Part shown: positions 1-6,498 of the stretch, one piece after another | Layout: each line of letters starts with the position of its first letter | How positions within the stretch are numbered: the first letter of the stretch is position 1 | Assembly: GCA_027044845.1 (NCBI GenBank) | Contig: JALUBM010000196.1 | Span: 1 to 20,654 of the forward strand | DNA from: Sulfurimonas sp. | GTDB taxonomy: Bacteria > Campylobacterota > Campylobacteria > Campylobacterales > Sulfurimonadaceae | Reading direction: 5' to 3' | Length of the DNA stretch: 20,654 nt | Notes under the pieces: generated by a model | What the model was told of the DNA's origin: nothing | The model's database searches: none | What the model saw: the letters and a program-made list of their open reading frames with translations, nothing else | Position numbers and translations under genes: made by a program

Positions 1-107
1 TTGCAAGATTGCTACAAGGACAAAAGGTATCTAGGCTTTTTCCCATCGTGCATATACAACTATTTTTCTCATTTAAAAAGTTTTACCATAATAACCAAAA
101 AAGTTAA

Positions 108-398
108 CTAACTTGCCTTTTGAAGCTCCTTATTTTTTATGTTTTCAGCAATAAAAAAGTTATCACTAAAAGATTTTAAAACAAAAGCATAGTATTGTCT
201 GGCATCATTTATGTACTTATCCATCATATCCTTATTTATATCAGAATATTGAACTCTTAAAGAACTGTACTCTTTATTTATTATGCACTTGAAGAGTACA
301 CTTTTACCAGATTCTAAATCAGCACAAATAGCACATTCCAAAAACCATCTAAAGTTATTTGCAACCGCTTCTGATTTTTTTATTTTATTCCAACTCAT
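108..398 (-). CDS. Hypothetical protein, 96 aa
   Basis: I do not recognise this protein. It is soluble-looking, lysine-rich and mainly helical in character, with two cysteines near residues 22-25 (CAIC) and no signal peptide or membrane segment. The ATG is preceded by AAAAAGG about 5 bases upstream, which supports the start. It lies about 25 bases downstream of a broken gene (425-612) that has its own promoter, so the two probably share a transcript. The 107 bases beyond its stop hold nothing I can name. Confidence 0.6.
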   Translation of the reverse strand: MSWNKIKKSEAVANNFRWFLECAICADLESGKSVLFKCIINKEYSSLRVQYSDINKDMMDKYINDARQYYAFVLKSFSDNFFIAENIKNKELQKAS

Positions 399-424
399 AA
401 TTACCTTTTTCTATTATCTTTCGC

Positions 425-612
425 TTAAAAAGCGGTGTAATCTGACATTATTTGAGCAATAATACTGTTGACAATTTCACCCTCTTCCATCTCATAAAAG
501 CCGAATTCAATAATATCGTCTGCGACATCATGTACATCATTGCTACCATTCGGAAAACCTAATTTTCAAGTGCCGTATATATCTCAAATTCATACTTCAT
601 CTTAGTTGCCAT
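425..612 (-). pseudogene. Frameshifted small acidic protein gene (about 62 aa if repaired)
   Basis: The first frame starts at the ATG at 612 with a good AAAAGG site and runs 17 codons (start MATKMKYEFEIY) to a TAG. The -1 frame then reads on as a protein-like sequence containing GFPNGSNDVHD and EEGEIVNSIIAQIM, and stops at 425. Adding one A to the run read as AAAA on the minus strand (plus-strand T run at 563-566) would restore one continuous acidic protein of about 62 residues. The promoter and leader are intact. Either the gene was recently inactivated or the run was miscalled. The family is unknown to me. Confidence 0.55.
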
Positions 613-643
613 ATTTCTAATCCTTTTACTTTTTAGATATTAT

Positions 644-672
644 ATTATATCATATTGCAAAAAGAAAAGCAA
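644..672 (-). promoter_or_regulatory. Promoter with extended -10 (cassette copy 1)
   Basis: On the minus strand a TTGCTT -35 (667-672) is followed after 17 bases by TATAAT (644-649), preceded by TGA to give an extended -10. Downstream is the leader TATCTAAAAAGTAAAAGGAT, which carries the ribosome site of the broken gene at 612. The arrangement is nearly identical to the copy at 2529-2557. Confidence 0.75.
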
Positions 673-710
673 GTATTTTCCAACTTTTCTATAATATTGC
701 TACAGTAAAG

Positions 711-988
711 CTATACCTCTCTGTAGGACTCATCTCCATGTATTTCCAAAAACTCTTTTGTGACAATATTTGCATCAAGCATTAATCTATTTAAAAGAGT
801 AGTTCTTATCTCTATATCCTCATTTGATAAACTGTTATTCAAATTATGATTTTCATAAATCTTTAAAGATTTTATTAGTGTATCATCATTGCCATATTTA
901 TTAGCCAAGAGGAGAGTAGCTTCTGTAAAATCTTTACAATCTGCAAAATAGTGAAAAATACTTTGTTTAGTAAATTACCAAGCGCCAT
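711..988 (-). pseudogene. Frameshifted hypothetical gene (about 92 aa if repaired)
   Basis: The frame open to the stop at 711 can be followed upstream past its only near-start codon (TTG at 908) through protein-like sequence (FADCKDFTEATLLLANKYG) as far as about 955. There the coding signal switches to another frame beginning at the ATG at 988 (MALGNLLNK). One extra T in the five-T run on the minus strand (plus-strand A run 954-958) would join them into a helical protein of about 92 residues. The family is unknown. The alternative is that only the 65-residue downstream piece is made, from TTG, but no good ribosome site supports that. Confidence 0.5.
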
Positions 989-1034
989 AGACTCACTGAG
1001 ATTGATGTTAATATTATTCCTATTGTTGCTATAT

Positions 1035-1346
1035 TTATATTTCTAACTCCTCAATAGGTCTATAAAACTTCCCTTGTTCTGCATTTGTAAAGTCATATTC
1101 TTTTTTCATCTGCCAATTGTTTTTTTTCTTTATATTATCAAATAAACAAAAAATAGTTATTCCTATCGACAACAAAATAAAACCAAGCAAAGCACATAAA
1201 AGCATACTACAAACAAGATTATTTTGAAAAACGTCAAATATCACCCAACCAACAGCAAATAAAAAAACAACAAGAATATTTATTTGATATAAAATTTTAT
1301 CTCTTATTTGGTCTATTTTTTTATTTAATGCTTCTGTTTTTCCCAT
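1035..1346 (-). CDS. Small membrane protein with two transmembrane helices, 103 aa
   Basis: Two hydrophobic segments lie at about residues 24-41 (ILVVFLFAVGWVIF) and 44-70 (LVCSMLLCALLGFILLSIG), separated by a short turn. The ends are charged and probably cytoplasmic, with a basic stretch just after the second helix. The size and topology resemble holins and other small inner-membrane proteins, but no family motif is visible. There is no clear Shine-Dalgarno site. An AT-rich TATGATAAT lies just before the ATG, so the message may be nearly leaderless. The broken gene at 711-988 follows it. Confidence 0.6.
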   Translation of the reverse strand: MGKTEALNKKIDQIRDKILYQINILVVFLFAVGWVIFDVFQNNLVCSMLLCALLGFILLSIGITIFCLFDNIKKKNNWQMKKEYDFTNAEQGKFYRPIEELEI

Positions 1347-1473
1347 AAAATTATCATATCATATTTTTATATAATCTTTGTGCGTTTGTTGCATAATATC
1401 GAAAACTTATGAAACTTTTTATATATATTTGTATTTTTTTGTTAAGCTTGGCAATTGTTGAGGTTTGCTACCT

Positions 1474-1593
1474 TTAAGCTATTTGTTTATTAGAGCATTT
1501 GAATTGATTTTTTTTGCACCTCTGCCACTCCTTCTTATTATTCACGGGCTTAAAACACTTCGCACACTTAAAAAAGTGTGCCAAAAAGCTCAT
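1474..1593 (-). CDS. Cysteine-rich peptide, 39 aa, possible zinc ribbon remnant
   Basis: The frame starts at an ATG inside the 3' end of the HD-domain gene, overlapping it by 26 bases. It encodes a basic peptide with C10-x2-C13 and C26-x6-C33 and a KEWQRCKKN stretch. This resembles small phage zinc fingers in which paired cysteines flank a basic loop. The ribosome site is weak, so translation would depend on coupling to the upstream gene. A hairpin (GCACACTT and AAGTGTGC, 1562-1581) lies across the overlap. This may be real or only a decayed fragment. Confidence 0.35.
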   Translation of the reverse strand: MSFLAHFFKCAKCFKPVNNKKEWQRCKKNQFKCSNKQIA

Positions 1594-2119
1594 ACCATTT
1601 GTTAATGAAATCTTCTCTAATCTCTTTTTCATCTGCACCTATCTTATAGAGCTTGCCATAAGGCTTACCATATTCTCTCCAATTTACCTCATCATTAAAC
1701 GGCATAAGCGCTTCTGCTTCCATAACCATAACTCTCTTATCAAGTATTTTTAAAAGTTCAGGAGCTACACTAAGCCCATATTTAACTCTCATCATCTCTA
1801 AACATTTTTTTTCTTCAACAACATAAGACAACATACCATCATTATTCTTAACAGGTGATGGAATATCCATGCCCGTTAAGGCTTCATAGGTCTCATGAAT
1901 AAGTAGCCATTTGATAGTACCATCAGACAAACCATCATTTTGTGCTTGTTCGACAAGAGATAAGCAATGCTGTGCCACACTGTAACTCTCTCTTGTTTGT
2001 CCCCAAAATCTATTTATGCGAGAAAGAGTGATAGCCGATTGCATACCAACATTATCCAAATCACTCTCTTTAAGAGCAAGTGGATTAATAAGTTTTCCTT
2101 GATAATTTAAAACTTTCAT
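1568..2119 (-). CDS. HD-domain phosphohydrolase, YfbR/phage-type, 183 aa
   Basis: This is probably a metal-dependent phosphohydrolase of the HD superfamily, close to the phage and YfbR-like 5'-nucleotidases that act on nucleoside monophosphates. It shows the order expected of the family: YSVAQH (H51), LLIHETYEALTGMDIPSPVK (H75, E76, E79, D85) and LDKRVMVMEAEAL (D127, E134). The doublet is HE rather than HD, so metal binding may differ from the standard enzyme. I prefer the ATG at 2119, one base after the stop of the gene at 2121-2498, over an upstream TTG at 2137. The stop codon sits in a perfect 8-bp hairpin at 1562-1581. Confidence 0.75.
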   Translation of the reverse strand: MKVLNYQGKLINPLALKESDLDNVGMQSAITLSRINRFWGQTRESYSVAQHCLSLVEQAQNDGLSDGTIKWLLIHETYEALTGMDIPSPVKNNDGMLSYVVEEKKCLEMMRVKYGLSVAPELLKILDKRVMVMEAEALMPFNDEVNWREYGKPYGKLYKIGADEKEIREDFINKWYELFGTLF

Positions 2120-2120
2120 A

Positions 2121-2498
2121 TTATTCTGCCAACCCAATAATATGTTTCAATTCAACATCAAAACAGTTGCTTTCTTGGTCACAAACAGTAAGTAAAATTC
2201 CATCGACTTCATTTTCCTTAACCTCAGAACATTGCCCTACAAAAGCACAAGTATCACTGTTGTCTTCTACCTCAACAAACTCTCCAAGATATTTCTCTTG
2301 AGCCTCTTCTAAAAGTCCTTTTTCTGATGTCACCCTACTCTCTTCTTTAGAGACCACAATCGCCTTTGTGTCAGTAGAACCAAGATTTATTTTTTCTGCA
2401 ATTTCATCAGCAGAGAGAATGTCTTTTGCACCTATTTTTTCAACATATTCATTAGCACCATTAATTCTTCTGGTTTCAACATAAACTTCATTTTTCAT
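2121..2498 (-). CDS. Hypothetical acidic protein, 125 aa
   Basis: This is a strongly acidic soluble protein without membrane segments and with three cysteines. It is not recognised. The charge pattern is typical of small phage or plasmid accessory proteins, but no function can be inferred. It starts with ATG after GTAAAAGGATTAG and is the first gene of a unit driven by the promoter at 2529-2557. The HD-domain gene follows with one base between stop and start, so the two are co-translated and may work together on nucleotides. Confidence 0.65.
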   Translation of the reverse strand: MKNEVYVETRRINGANEYVEKIGAKDILSADEIAEKINLGSTDTKAIVVSKEESRVTSEKGLLEEAQEKYLGEFVEVEDNSDTCAFVGQCSEVKENEVDGILLTVCDQESNCFDVELKHIIGLAE

Positions 2499-2528
2499 AT
2501 TCTAATCCTTTTACTTTTTAGATAATAT

Positions 2529-2557
2529 ATTATATCATAAAAATAATAAAAAGTCAA
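2529..2557 (-). promoter_or_regulatory. Promoter with extended -10 (cassette copy 2)
   Basis: On the minus strand TTGACT (2552-2557), a 17-base spacer and TATAAT (2529-2534) with TGA just upstream. It is followed by TATCTAAAAAGTAAAAGGAT, the same leader as the copy at 644-672. It drives the genes at 2121-2498 and 1568-2119. Confidence 0.85.
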
Positions 2558-2630
2558 TGATTTATTAAGAAAACCAATATTTTATTAAAGATATATAATG
2601 GCTTGCTAATGAGGTGTTAAAATACTTCGC

Positions 2631-2900
2631 CTATGCTACATTTGTTTGTATTTCATTCTGAACATAAGACCAATGTTTTTTATTAACTGTAACCATTCCG
2701 TTAAGGTCTGAGCTAAGAAACATTTTTAGCATAAAAGTATAAGCTTTTTTGTAAGTATCAAAAGTTTTAAAATGTCGATATGTATTCTCCTGCTCGTGAA
2801 AAAATACATAGGAATAATGTTCTGTTGAAGTCTCTCCATTGGTTGTGACCTCATGAGCTTCCCCCTCAAAGACATCAAGTGATTGTTTGTAAATTTTCAT
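2631..2900 (-). CDS. Hypothetical protein, 89 aa
   Basis: I do not recognise this protein. It is rich in aromatic residues and histidine (EHYSYVFFHEQENTYRHFKTF) and is probably a small soluble alpha/beta fold. The frame is open further upstream, but AGGGAG lies eight bases before the ATG at 2900 (MKIYKQSL), so I place the start there. This also avoids overlap with the gene at 2917-3138. The two share the promoter at 3171-3200. Confidence 0.6.
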   Translation of the reverse strand: MKIYKQSLDVFEGEAHEVTTNGETSTEHYSYVFFHEQENTYRHFKTFDTYKKAYTFMLKMFLSSDLNGMVTVNKKHWSYVQNEIQTNVA

Positions 2901-2916
2901 TTCCATAACTCCCTTA

Positions 2917-3138
2917 CTATTGTTCCTCAAATTTTGCTCTTACATCATCAACAGCACTGTTAAACTCACAATCTTTTTCAAAACCGTAATCGTCAGCAAT
3001 ATTGAAAGCCCTATGAATGATAGCCTCATAATCCTCACTGTTTGCCTCTTGTAAAATATCCAAAGCTTCTCTAAAAGCCTCTTCTGATTTCAACTCCGCT
3101 TTTTCGCATTGTGTTAAATACTTATTTAAACTCATCAT
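2917..3138 (-). CDS. Hypothetical acidic helical protein, 73 aa
   Basis: This is a short acidic protein with a mainly helical, heptad-like pattern (KAELKSEEAFREALDILQEA) and two cysteines. No family is recognised. It is the first gene after the cassette promoter at 3171-3200, with the ribosome site AAAAAGGAAG just upstream. The second ATG (residue 2) is an equally possible start. The gene at 2631-2900 follows after about 16 bases. Confidence 0.65.
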   Translation of the reverse strand: MMSLNKYLTQCEKAELKSEEAFREALDILQEANSEDYEAIIHRAFNIADDYGFEKDCEFNSAVDDVRAKFEEQ

Positions 3139-3170
3139 AACAACACTTCCTTTTTCTTTTAAGATACAAT

Positions 3171-3200
3171 ATTATATCATACCCTAAAGGAAAAAGTCAA
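3171..3200 (-). promoter_or_regulatory. Promoter with extended -10 (cassette copy 3)
   Basis: On the minus strand TTGACT (3195-3200), an 18-base spacer and TGA-TATAAT (3171-3176), then GTATCTTAAAAGAAAAAGGA, which includes the ribosome site for the gene at 3138. Both hexamers are near consensus, and the leader closely matches the copies at 4950 and 19609. Confidence 0.85.
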
Positions 3201-3204
3201 GTAT

Positions 3205-3606
3205 TTACAATATTTTAAGATGGTTTACTAAAAGCTTTTTGTTTAGCGTTTTAAATCTCTCCATTATTTTTAAACATTGAGAACAAGCAACAATTTGCTT
3301 ATCGCCTTCATCTGCTGTCATTAGTGCCAAATCTTCATAAGTCGCTCTACCTTTTGGCTGAGAGCAAAGATAATCCCCCTTTGCTCTTTTCAATTTTCCC
3401 TCTGAATAATCCTCTAAAAAGAAGAGGTGCATCTGAGAATTTTTTCTGCTTCCATCTCCCCAAGAGTTTTTAGAAAGTCCACTAACAACTATTTTGATTG
3501 AGGTTGTGAATTTAAAAGGTATTGCGTATTTTTTCCAAAACTCTTTTTTCTCTTCATCAGCTTCGATATGAAAAAAGTTTCTCTTGTAACGCTCTGATTT
3601 GAGAGT
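3205..3606 (-). pseudogene. C-terminal part of a frameshifted gene, CxxC-containing
   Basis: The last 75 residues begin at an ATG at 3432 (MHLFFLEDYSEGK), but the same frame is clearly coding for another 50 or so residues upstream (HIEADEEKKEFWKKY, then SGLSKNSWGDGSRKNSQ) without any start codon. It overlaps the end of the gene at 3557-3952 in the +1 frame. Removing one T from the six-T run (plus-strand A run at 3571-3576) would fuse the two into a protein of about 249 residues. A CSQC pair near the C terminus may bind metal. The family is unknown. Confidence 0.55.
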
Positions 3607-3952
3607 TTAGATTATTTTCTTTCTCTTTTAAACTCAAATAAGCCTCATATTCATCTTTTTTTACAATATTAAAGAAATACCCATCAAACCAAAAAAGAAG
3701 CTCATCTCCTATCTTAAATGGATTAAAAACATCATCTATGAACTCAAACTCATCTTTATTTCCGCTTTTAAGTTGAGGTTTGCCGTTTTTGTTAATAAAA
3801 GCCTCTTTAAAATCATTGCTTTTCATTAGGCGAGGATTAACAAAGGGCTGTTGAGAAACACGAAAGTCAAGAGGCTTCGTGCAAGATACAGAGCAAAGCT
3901 CTTTGTAAAGAGCATCAAGATTATTTTCAATTTCTTTTTTTGAAATATTCAT
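3557..3952 (-). CDS. Hypothetical protein, N-terminal part of a split gene, 131 aa
   Basis: The protein starts MNISKKEIENNLDALYKEL, has a middle section rich in aromatic residues (DELLFWFDGYFFNIV) and ends in a short coiled-coil-like helix. The last few residues after the six-T run at 3571-3576 look out of frame: the other frame continues as coding sequence for about 120 more residues (3205-3579). The intact gene probably spanned both. I choose ATG 3952 over the GTG at 3955. It follows the gene at 3968-4360 after about 15 bases. No function can be assigned. Confidence 0.6.
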   Translation of the reverse strand: MNISKKEIENNLDALYKELCSVSCTKPLDFRVSQQPFVNPRLMKSNDFKEAFINKNGKPQLKSGNKDEFEFIDDVFNPFKIGDELLFWFDGYFFNIVKKDEYEAYLSLKEKENNLNSQIRALQEKLFSYRS

Positions 3953-3967
3953 CACTAATCCATCTTA

Positions 3968-4360
3968 TTAATCAGCATAATACATATAGCTTTCGCCATT
4001 GTTGAAATCTTTTACAAATAAATATCCACCACTCATATTTATTTGAACATTTGCATCAAGCAATGTATATTCGCACATATTTATATACGACTCATCTTTA
4101 TTTTCAATGTTAAACAAAATCTCATCATTTTTTATCTCAAAATTACACTCAACAATCAAATCATTAAGCCAAGAATCATTCTCAACACTATCTTTTAAAA
4201 AATCAACAAAAGAGCTTTTCTCACTATTATTAAAATTTGTAAGAATAAGACCGTGAGACCCTAATGCCTCTTTTGCACTTCTAAAATATTCTATATTGTA
4301 GCTTGTTACAGCTACATTAATTTTTCCTACGTGAAAACCTTCTTTTACATTAACTATCAT
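3968..4360 (-). CDS. Hypothetical protein, 130 aa
   Basis: This is an acidic, asparagine-rich soluble protein, probably mixed alpha/beta, with no recognised motif. It starts MIVNVKEGFHVGKINVAV and ends MYYAD. The ATG follows AAAAGAAAAAGGAAAATAGA, the same leader and ribosome site as the cassette promoters. Here the promoter part is not recognisable: a hairpin at 4391-4416 stands where it would be expected. How the gene is transcribed is therefore unclear, possibly by read-through of the terminator at 4420-4455. Confidence 0.65.
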   Translation of the reverse strand: MIVNVKEGFHVGKINVAVTSYNIEYFRSAKEALGSHGLILTNFNNSEKSSFVDFLKDSVENDSWLNDLIVECNFEIKNDEILFNIENKDESYINMCEYTLLDANVQINMSGGYLFVKDFNNGESYMYYAD

Positions 4361-4390
4361 AATCTATTTTCCTTTTTCTTTTAAAATGCC

Positions 4391-4422
4391 GACACTTCTG
4401 TAATTAGAAAAGTGTCTTTTTT
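4391..4422 (+). terminator. Rho-independent terminator, plus-strand direction
   Basis: GACACTT (4391-4397) pairs with AAGTGTC (4410-4416), with extra TTCT/AGAA pairing across a small bulge. It is followed on the plus strand by six T. It would stop antisense transcripts entering the minus-strand gene cluster from the left. It lies back to back with the minus-strand terminator at 4420-4455. Confidence 0.55.
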
Positions 4423-4455
4423 ATCAAAAGAGTGTGATGTACAAACCCATCACAC
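4420..4455 (-). terminator. Rho-independent terminator after the gene at 4460-4750
   Basis: A perfect 8-bp stem, GTGTGATG (4432-4439) with CATCACAC (4448-4455), and an 8-base loop is followed on the minus strand by TCTTTTG. It starts five bases beyond the stop codon of the gene at 4460-4750, so it probably ends that unit. Confidence 0.6.
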
Positions 4456-4459
4456 TAGA

Positions 4460-4750
4460 CTACGCAGATTTGCCCCAATTATCTTCATCTAAGCCATAGA
4501 ATTTTTGATATGCTGTTTCAATTGTAAAACATAAGTCATTAACAGCATTACTCATATATCCCCTCTCTTTATTAATAGAGAGAACGGCTTCTTTGAGTGC
4601 ATCAATTCTATCATATCTATAATTTGTCATAATGATAAAACACTCAAATTGTTTTGGAACATTCACTCCCTCGTTTTGATAAAAATCAATAACTTCTCTT
4701 TTTATATGCTCAATTTTTAATGGAGTATAGTTGTTTAGAATACCAATCAT
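4460..4750 (-). CDS. Hypothetical protein, 96 aa
   Basis: I do not recognise this protein. It looks mostly helical, with no membrane segment or conserved cysteine pair. The frame runs upstream to a TTG, but GGAGG six bases before the ATG at 4750 (MIGILNNYTP) fixes the start. That ATG overlaps the TGA of the zinc-ribbon gene at 4747-4920 in an ATGA junction, so the pair are translationally coupled under the promoter at 4950-4978. A terminator follows directly. Confidence 0.65.
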   Translation of the reverse strand: MIGILNNYTPLKIEHIKREVIDFYQNEGVNVPKQFECFIIMTNYRYDRIDALKEAVLSINKERGYMSNAVNDLCFTIETAYQKFYGLDEDNWGKSA

Positions 4751-4920
4751 ACTGCACCTCCATTTTCTGAGCAATTATTAAATGCACCTGCATAGTTCTC
4801 ATCCTTTGTAAAATGATACTCTTCATCATCCCCTAACCACACACCACAATTAGGACAATTTTCCATTTCATCTAAAACTACTTCTCGACCACAGTTATGG
4901 CATTTAATTTCTATTTTCAA
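4747..4920 (-). CDS. Small zinc-ribbon protein, 57 aa, TTG start
   Basis: The sequence has a four-cysteine zinc ribbon, CHNCG near residues 7-11 and CPNCG at 22-26, followed by an acidic tail. Such peptides are common in phages and plasmids and may bind DNA or partner proteins. The start is TTG, which is why simple ATG-based searches miss it. AAAAAGG lies seven bases upstream and belongs to the conserved leader of the cassette promoter at 4950-4978. No other start fits. It overlaps the next gene by four bases (ATGA). Confidence 0.7.
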   Translation of the reverse strand: MKIEIKCHNCGREVVLDEMENCPNCGVWLGDDEEYHFTKDENYAGAFNNCSENGGAV

Positions 4921-4949
4921 GTTTATTCCTTTTTCCTTTAAGATATAAT

Positions 4950-4978
4950 ATTATATCATAAATGAAACAAAAAAACAA
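4950..4978 (-). promoter_or_regulatory. Promoter with palindromic -10 (cassette copy 4)
   Basis: On the minus strand TTGTTT (4973-4978), 17 bases, TATAAT (4950-4955) with TG upstream. In this copy the -10 region is a perfect 16-bp palindrome, GATATAATATTATATC (4942-4957). The leader continues TTAAAGGAAAAAGGAA into the TTG start at 4920. The palindrome could be a repressor site or could simply follow from two facing TATAAT boxes. Confidence 0.75.
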
Positions 4979-5008
4979 GTATTTTTTAAAATTTATTACT
5001 ATATATTT

Positions 5009-5278
5009 TTAATCTATTGTATTTTTTGAAGCAATCACTTTTGATTTAGTGCTATATCCAAGCCCACCAACAAGACTTACCAATCTATATGCGCATTTCT
5101 TAGCTCTTGCTGTTTCTTTTTCAAAACACTTAATAGCATCTTCATGATTGAGAGCATCAGGATATGTTCTTTTTTTAAAACCCCATGCTAAAATCCAATC
5201 ATATCTGTTGTGTTTTTCATCAAATTTCTTTGGAATTTCTTCTTTTCCGACATATTTTTCTATCATATAGTTTGCCAT
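5009..5278 (-). CDS. Hypothetical basic protein, 89 aa
   Basis: This is a small lysine-rich soluble protein starting MANYMIEKYVGKEEIPKKF, with a WILAWGFKKRTYPDA stretch in the middle. No family is recognised. The ATG at 5278 lies two bases after the TAG of the gene at 5281-5745. A TTG at 5290 is less likely because it lies inside that gene. It is the last gene of a three-gene unit beginning at 6138. Confidence 0.6.
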   Translation of the reverse strand: MANYMIEKYVGKEEIPKKFDEKHNRYDWILAWGFKKRTYPDALNHEDAIKCFEKETARAKKCAYRLVSLVGGLGYSTKSKVIASKNTID

Positions 5279-5280
5279 CT

Positions 5281-5745
5281 CTACACCCAATTAGGTAAAT
5301 TATTAAAATGACTAAGCCAAGCACTCTTTACTTGGCTGTTACCAAAGCGAAAATATTTACTTCCATTTGATAGTTCAATTTCTATTTTCCAACAATCTTT
5401 TTCATTTTCGACTTGTTTGATGAGGTAAGCTATAATGAAATCTTTATTAAAGCCACCTTCGAAAAGTTCTGTGTTACTGTTGCACTTTGTTGATGTGATT
5501 TCCTCTTTTTCATGCACTTCGTAAATTTTAGATACTTTGATTATAAGCTCAGGAATATCAATGGGGATATCACTATCATTTTCAAGTTGTTTTCCAAGAC
5601 AGCTAAAAATATCTTCAACCACTATTCTATTAAAATCACTTACATTTTTTGTACATTTGCACTCTTTTAGCAAGGCAGACACACTTTTTACGCCATAAGC
5701 CTCAAATAAAGCTTTTTTAATTAAATTTCTTGTTAATGTTTTCAT
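5281..5745 (-). CDS. Hypothetical protein, 154 aa
   Basis: This protein is not recognised. The first 70 residues are helical and contain a CKCTK cluster near residues 29-33. The C-terminal part (WKIEIELSNGSKYFRFGNSQVKSAW) looks like a small beta-rich domain. The ATG is preceded by AGGAG about eight bases upstream. It begins four bases after the stop of the gene at 5749-6138, so the unit is tightly coupled. Confidence 0.65.
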   Translation of the reverse strand: MKTLTRNLIKKALFEAYGVKSVSALLKECKCTKNVSDFNRIVVEDIFSCLGKQLENDSDIPIDIPELIIKVSKIYEVHEKEEITSTKCNSNTELFEGGFNKDFIIAYLIKQVENEKDCWKIEIELSNGSKYFRFGNSQVKSAWLSHFNNLPNWV

Positions 5746-5748
5746 AAT

Positions 5749-6138
5749 TTAGGCTCCTACTATTTTTTGTGTTGATTTATTACTGATACTAATTATATCT
5801 ATATAAACAGTCTTGTTGCTCGGAGATATATTTTTAACAAGTGATAAATCAACCTCATTAACAAAACCCCAATTAAAATTATAAAAAGAAGAAAGCTTTT
5901 TCATAAGAACAGGTATCATGCCAACTGCATCAGAACAAGCCTCATTTAGCATTAGCTGAACATGCAAATTATTGTGCTTTTTATTAGTAAATTCTTTAAT
6001 AACAATCCTATATCCTCTATCAACTAGAAAACTTTTAAATTCATAAGAAAAATTATTCGCAAAAGAGTTGAGTTCTGTTATCTTTTGCAATGTGTCTGCA
6101 TCCATTGTAGTAATTAAATATTCTGTATTTTCGTTCAT
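5749..6138 (-). CDS. Hypothetical protein, 129 aa
   Basis: This is a soluble mixed alpha/beta protein of unknown family, starting MNENTEYLITTMDADTLQKI. I choose the ATG at 6138 over the GTG at 6144 because AAGG is seven bases upstream of it. It heads a three-gene unit (with 5281-5745 and 5009-5278). The unit is transcribed away from the exonuclease VII genes, from a promoter about 60 bases upstream, so its expression and that of xseBA may be linked through the shared 180-base divergent region. Confidence 0.65.
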   Translation of the reverse strand: MNENTEYLITTMDADTLQKITELNSFANNFSYEFKSFLVDRGYRIVIKEFTNKKHNNLHVQLMLNEACSDAVGMIPVLMKKLSSFYNFNWGFVNEVDLSLVKNISPSNKTVYIDIISISNKSTQKIVGA

Positions 6139-6198
6139 TATCACACCTTATAATTTTTGTCACAAAGAGCATAAATCTCTTTTCTGTTAAGATAGCAT

Positions 6199-6228
6199 AT
6201 TATAGCATAATGCAATAAAGAAAAGCAA
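6199..6228 (-). promoter_or_regulatory. Promoter with extended -10 (cassette copy 5)
   Basis: On the minus strand TTGCTT (6223-6228), 18 bases, TGC-TATAAT (6199-6204), then GCTATCTTAACAGAAAAGAG. It is a more diverged copy of the cassette and drives the unit starting at 6138. The plus-strand xseB-like gene starts about 90 bases away in the other direction. No equally good plus-strand promoter is visible; a TAGAAT at 6282-6287 is the best -10. Confidence 0.7.
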
Positions 6229-6318
6229 GGTATGGAACCAATAAAAATATAAAAATAAGTTCTAATTAAATAAAAACCTTATAGAATATCTAAAAATAAA
6301 AAAAGGATTTAATAAACT

Positions 6319-6498
6319 ATGACAGTTCAGATTTTTGAAGAAAAAGAAAATAGGTTAATTGAAATTGAAAAAAGGCTTGAATTAATTGCAAGAAGTGAAG
6401 AGATAAGTCTTTCAGAAGTAAAAAAACTGCGTGATGAAGCACTAGGGTTAGCAAAAGAACTTGACACATTTCTCAATGAATTTTTAAAAAGTAAATAA
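6319..6498 (+). CDS. xseB: Exonuclease VII small subunit-like protein (XseB-like), 59 aa
   Basis: This is probably the small subunit of an exonuclease VII, which binds the coiled-coil region of XseA several copies at a time and is needed for single-stranded DNA degradation. The 59 residues have the two-helix layout of XseB, with a first helix IFEEKENRLIEIEKRLELIA, a turn at SEEISLSEVKKL, and a second helix REALxLAKELDxFL-like. The usual length is 60-80 residues. The start has AAAAGGA ten bases upstream. Its TAA directly abuts the GTG of xseA, so translation is coupled. Identification rests mostly on the partner gene. Confidence 0.75.
   Translation: MTVQIFEEKENRLIEIEKRLELIARSEEISLSEVKKLRDEALGLAKELDTFLNEFLKSK

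Noticed and set aside
1514..1753. Plus-strand 79-codon frame
   Set aside because: It is antisense to the HD-domain gene and the cysteine-rich frame, has no ribosome site and no protein-like pattern.
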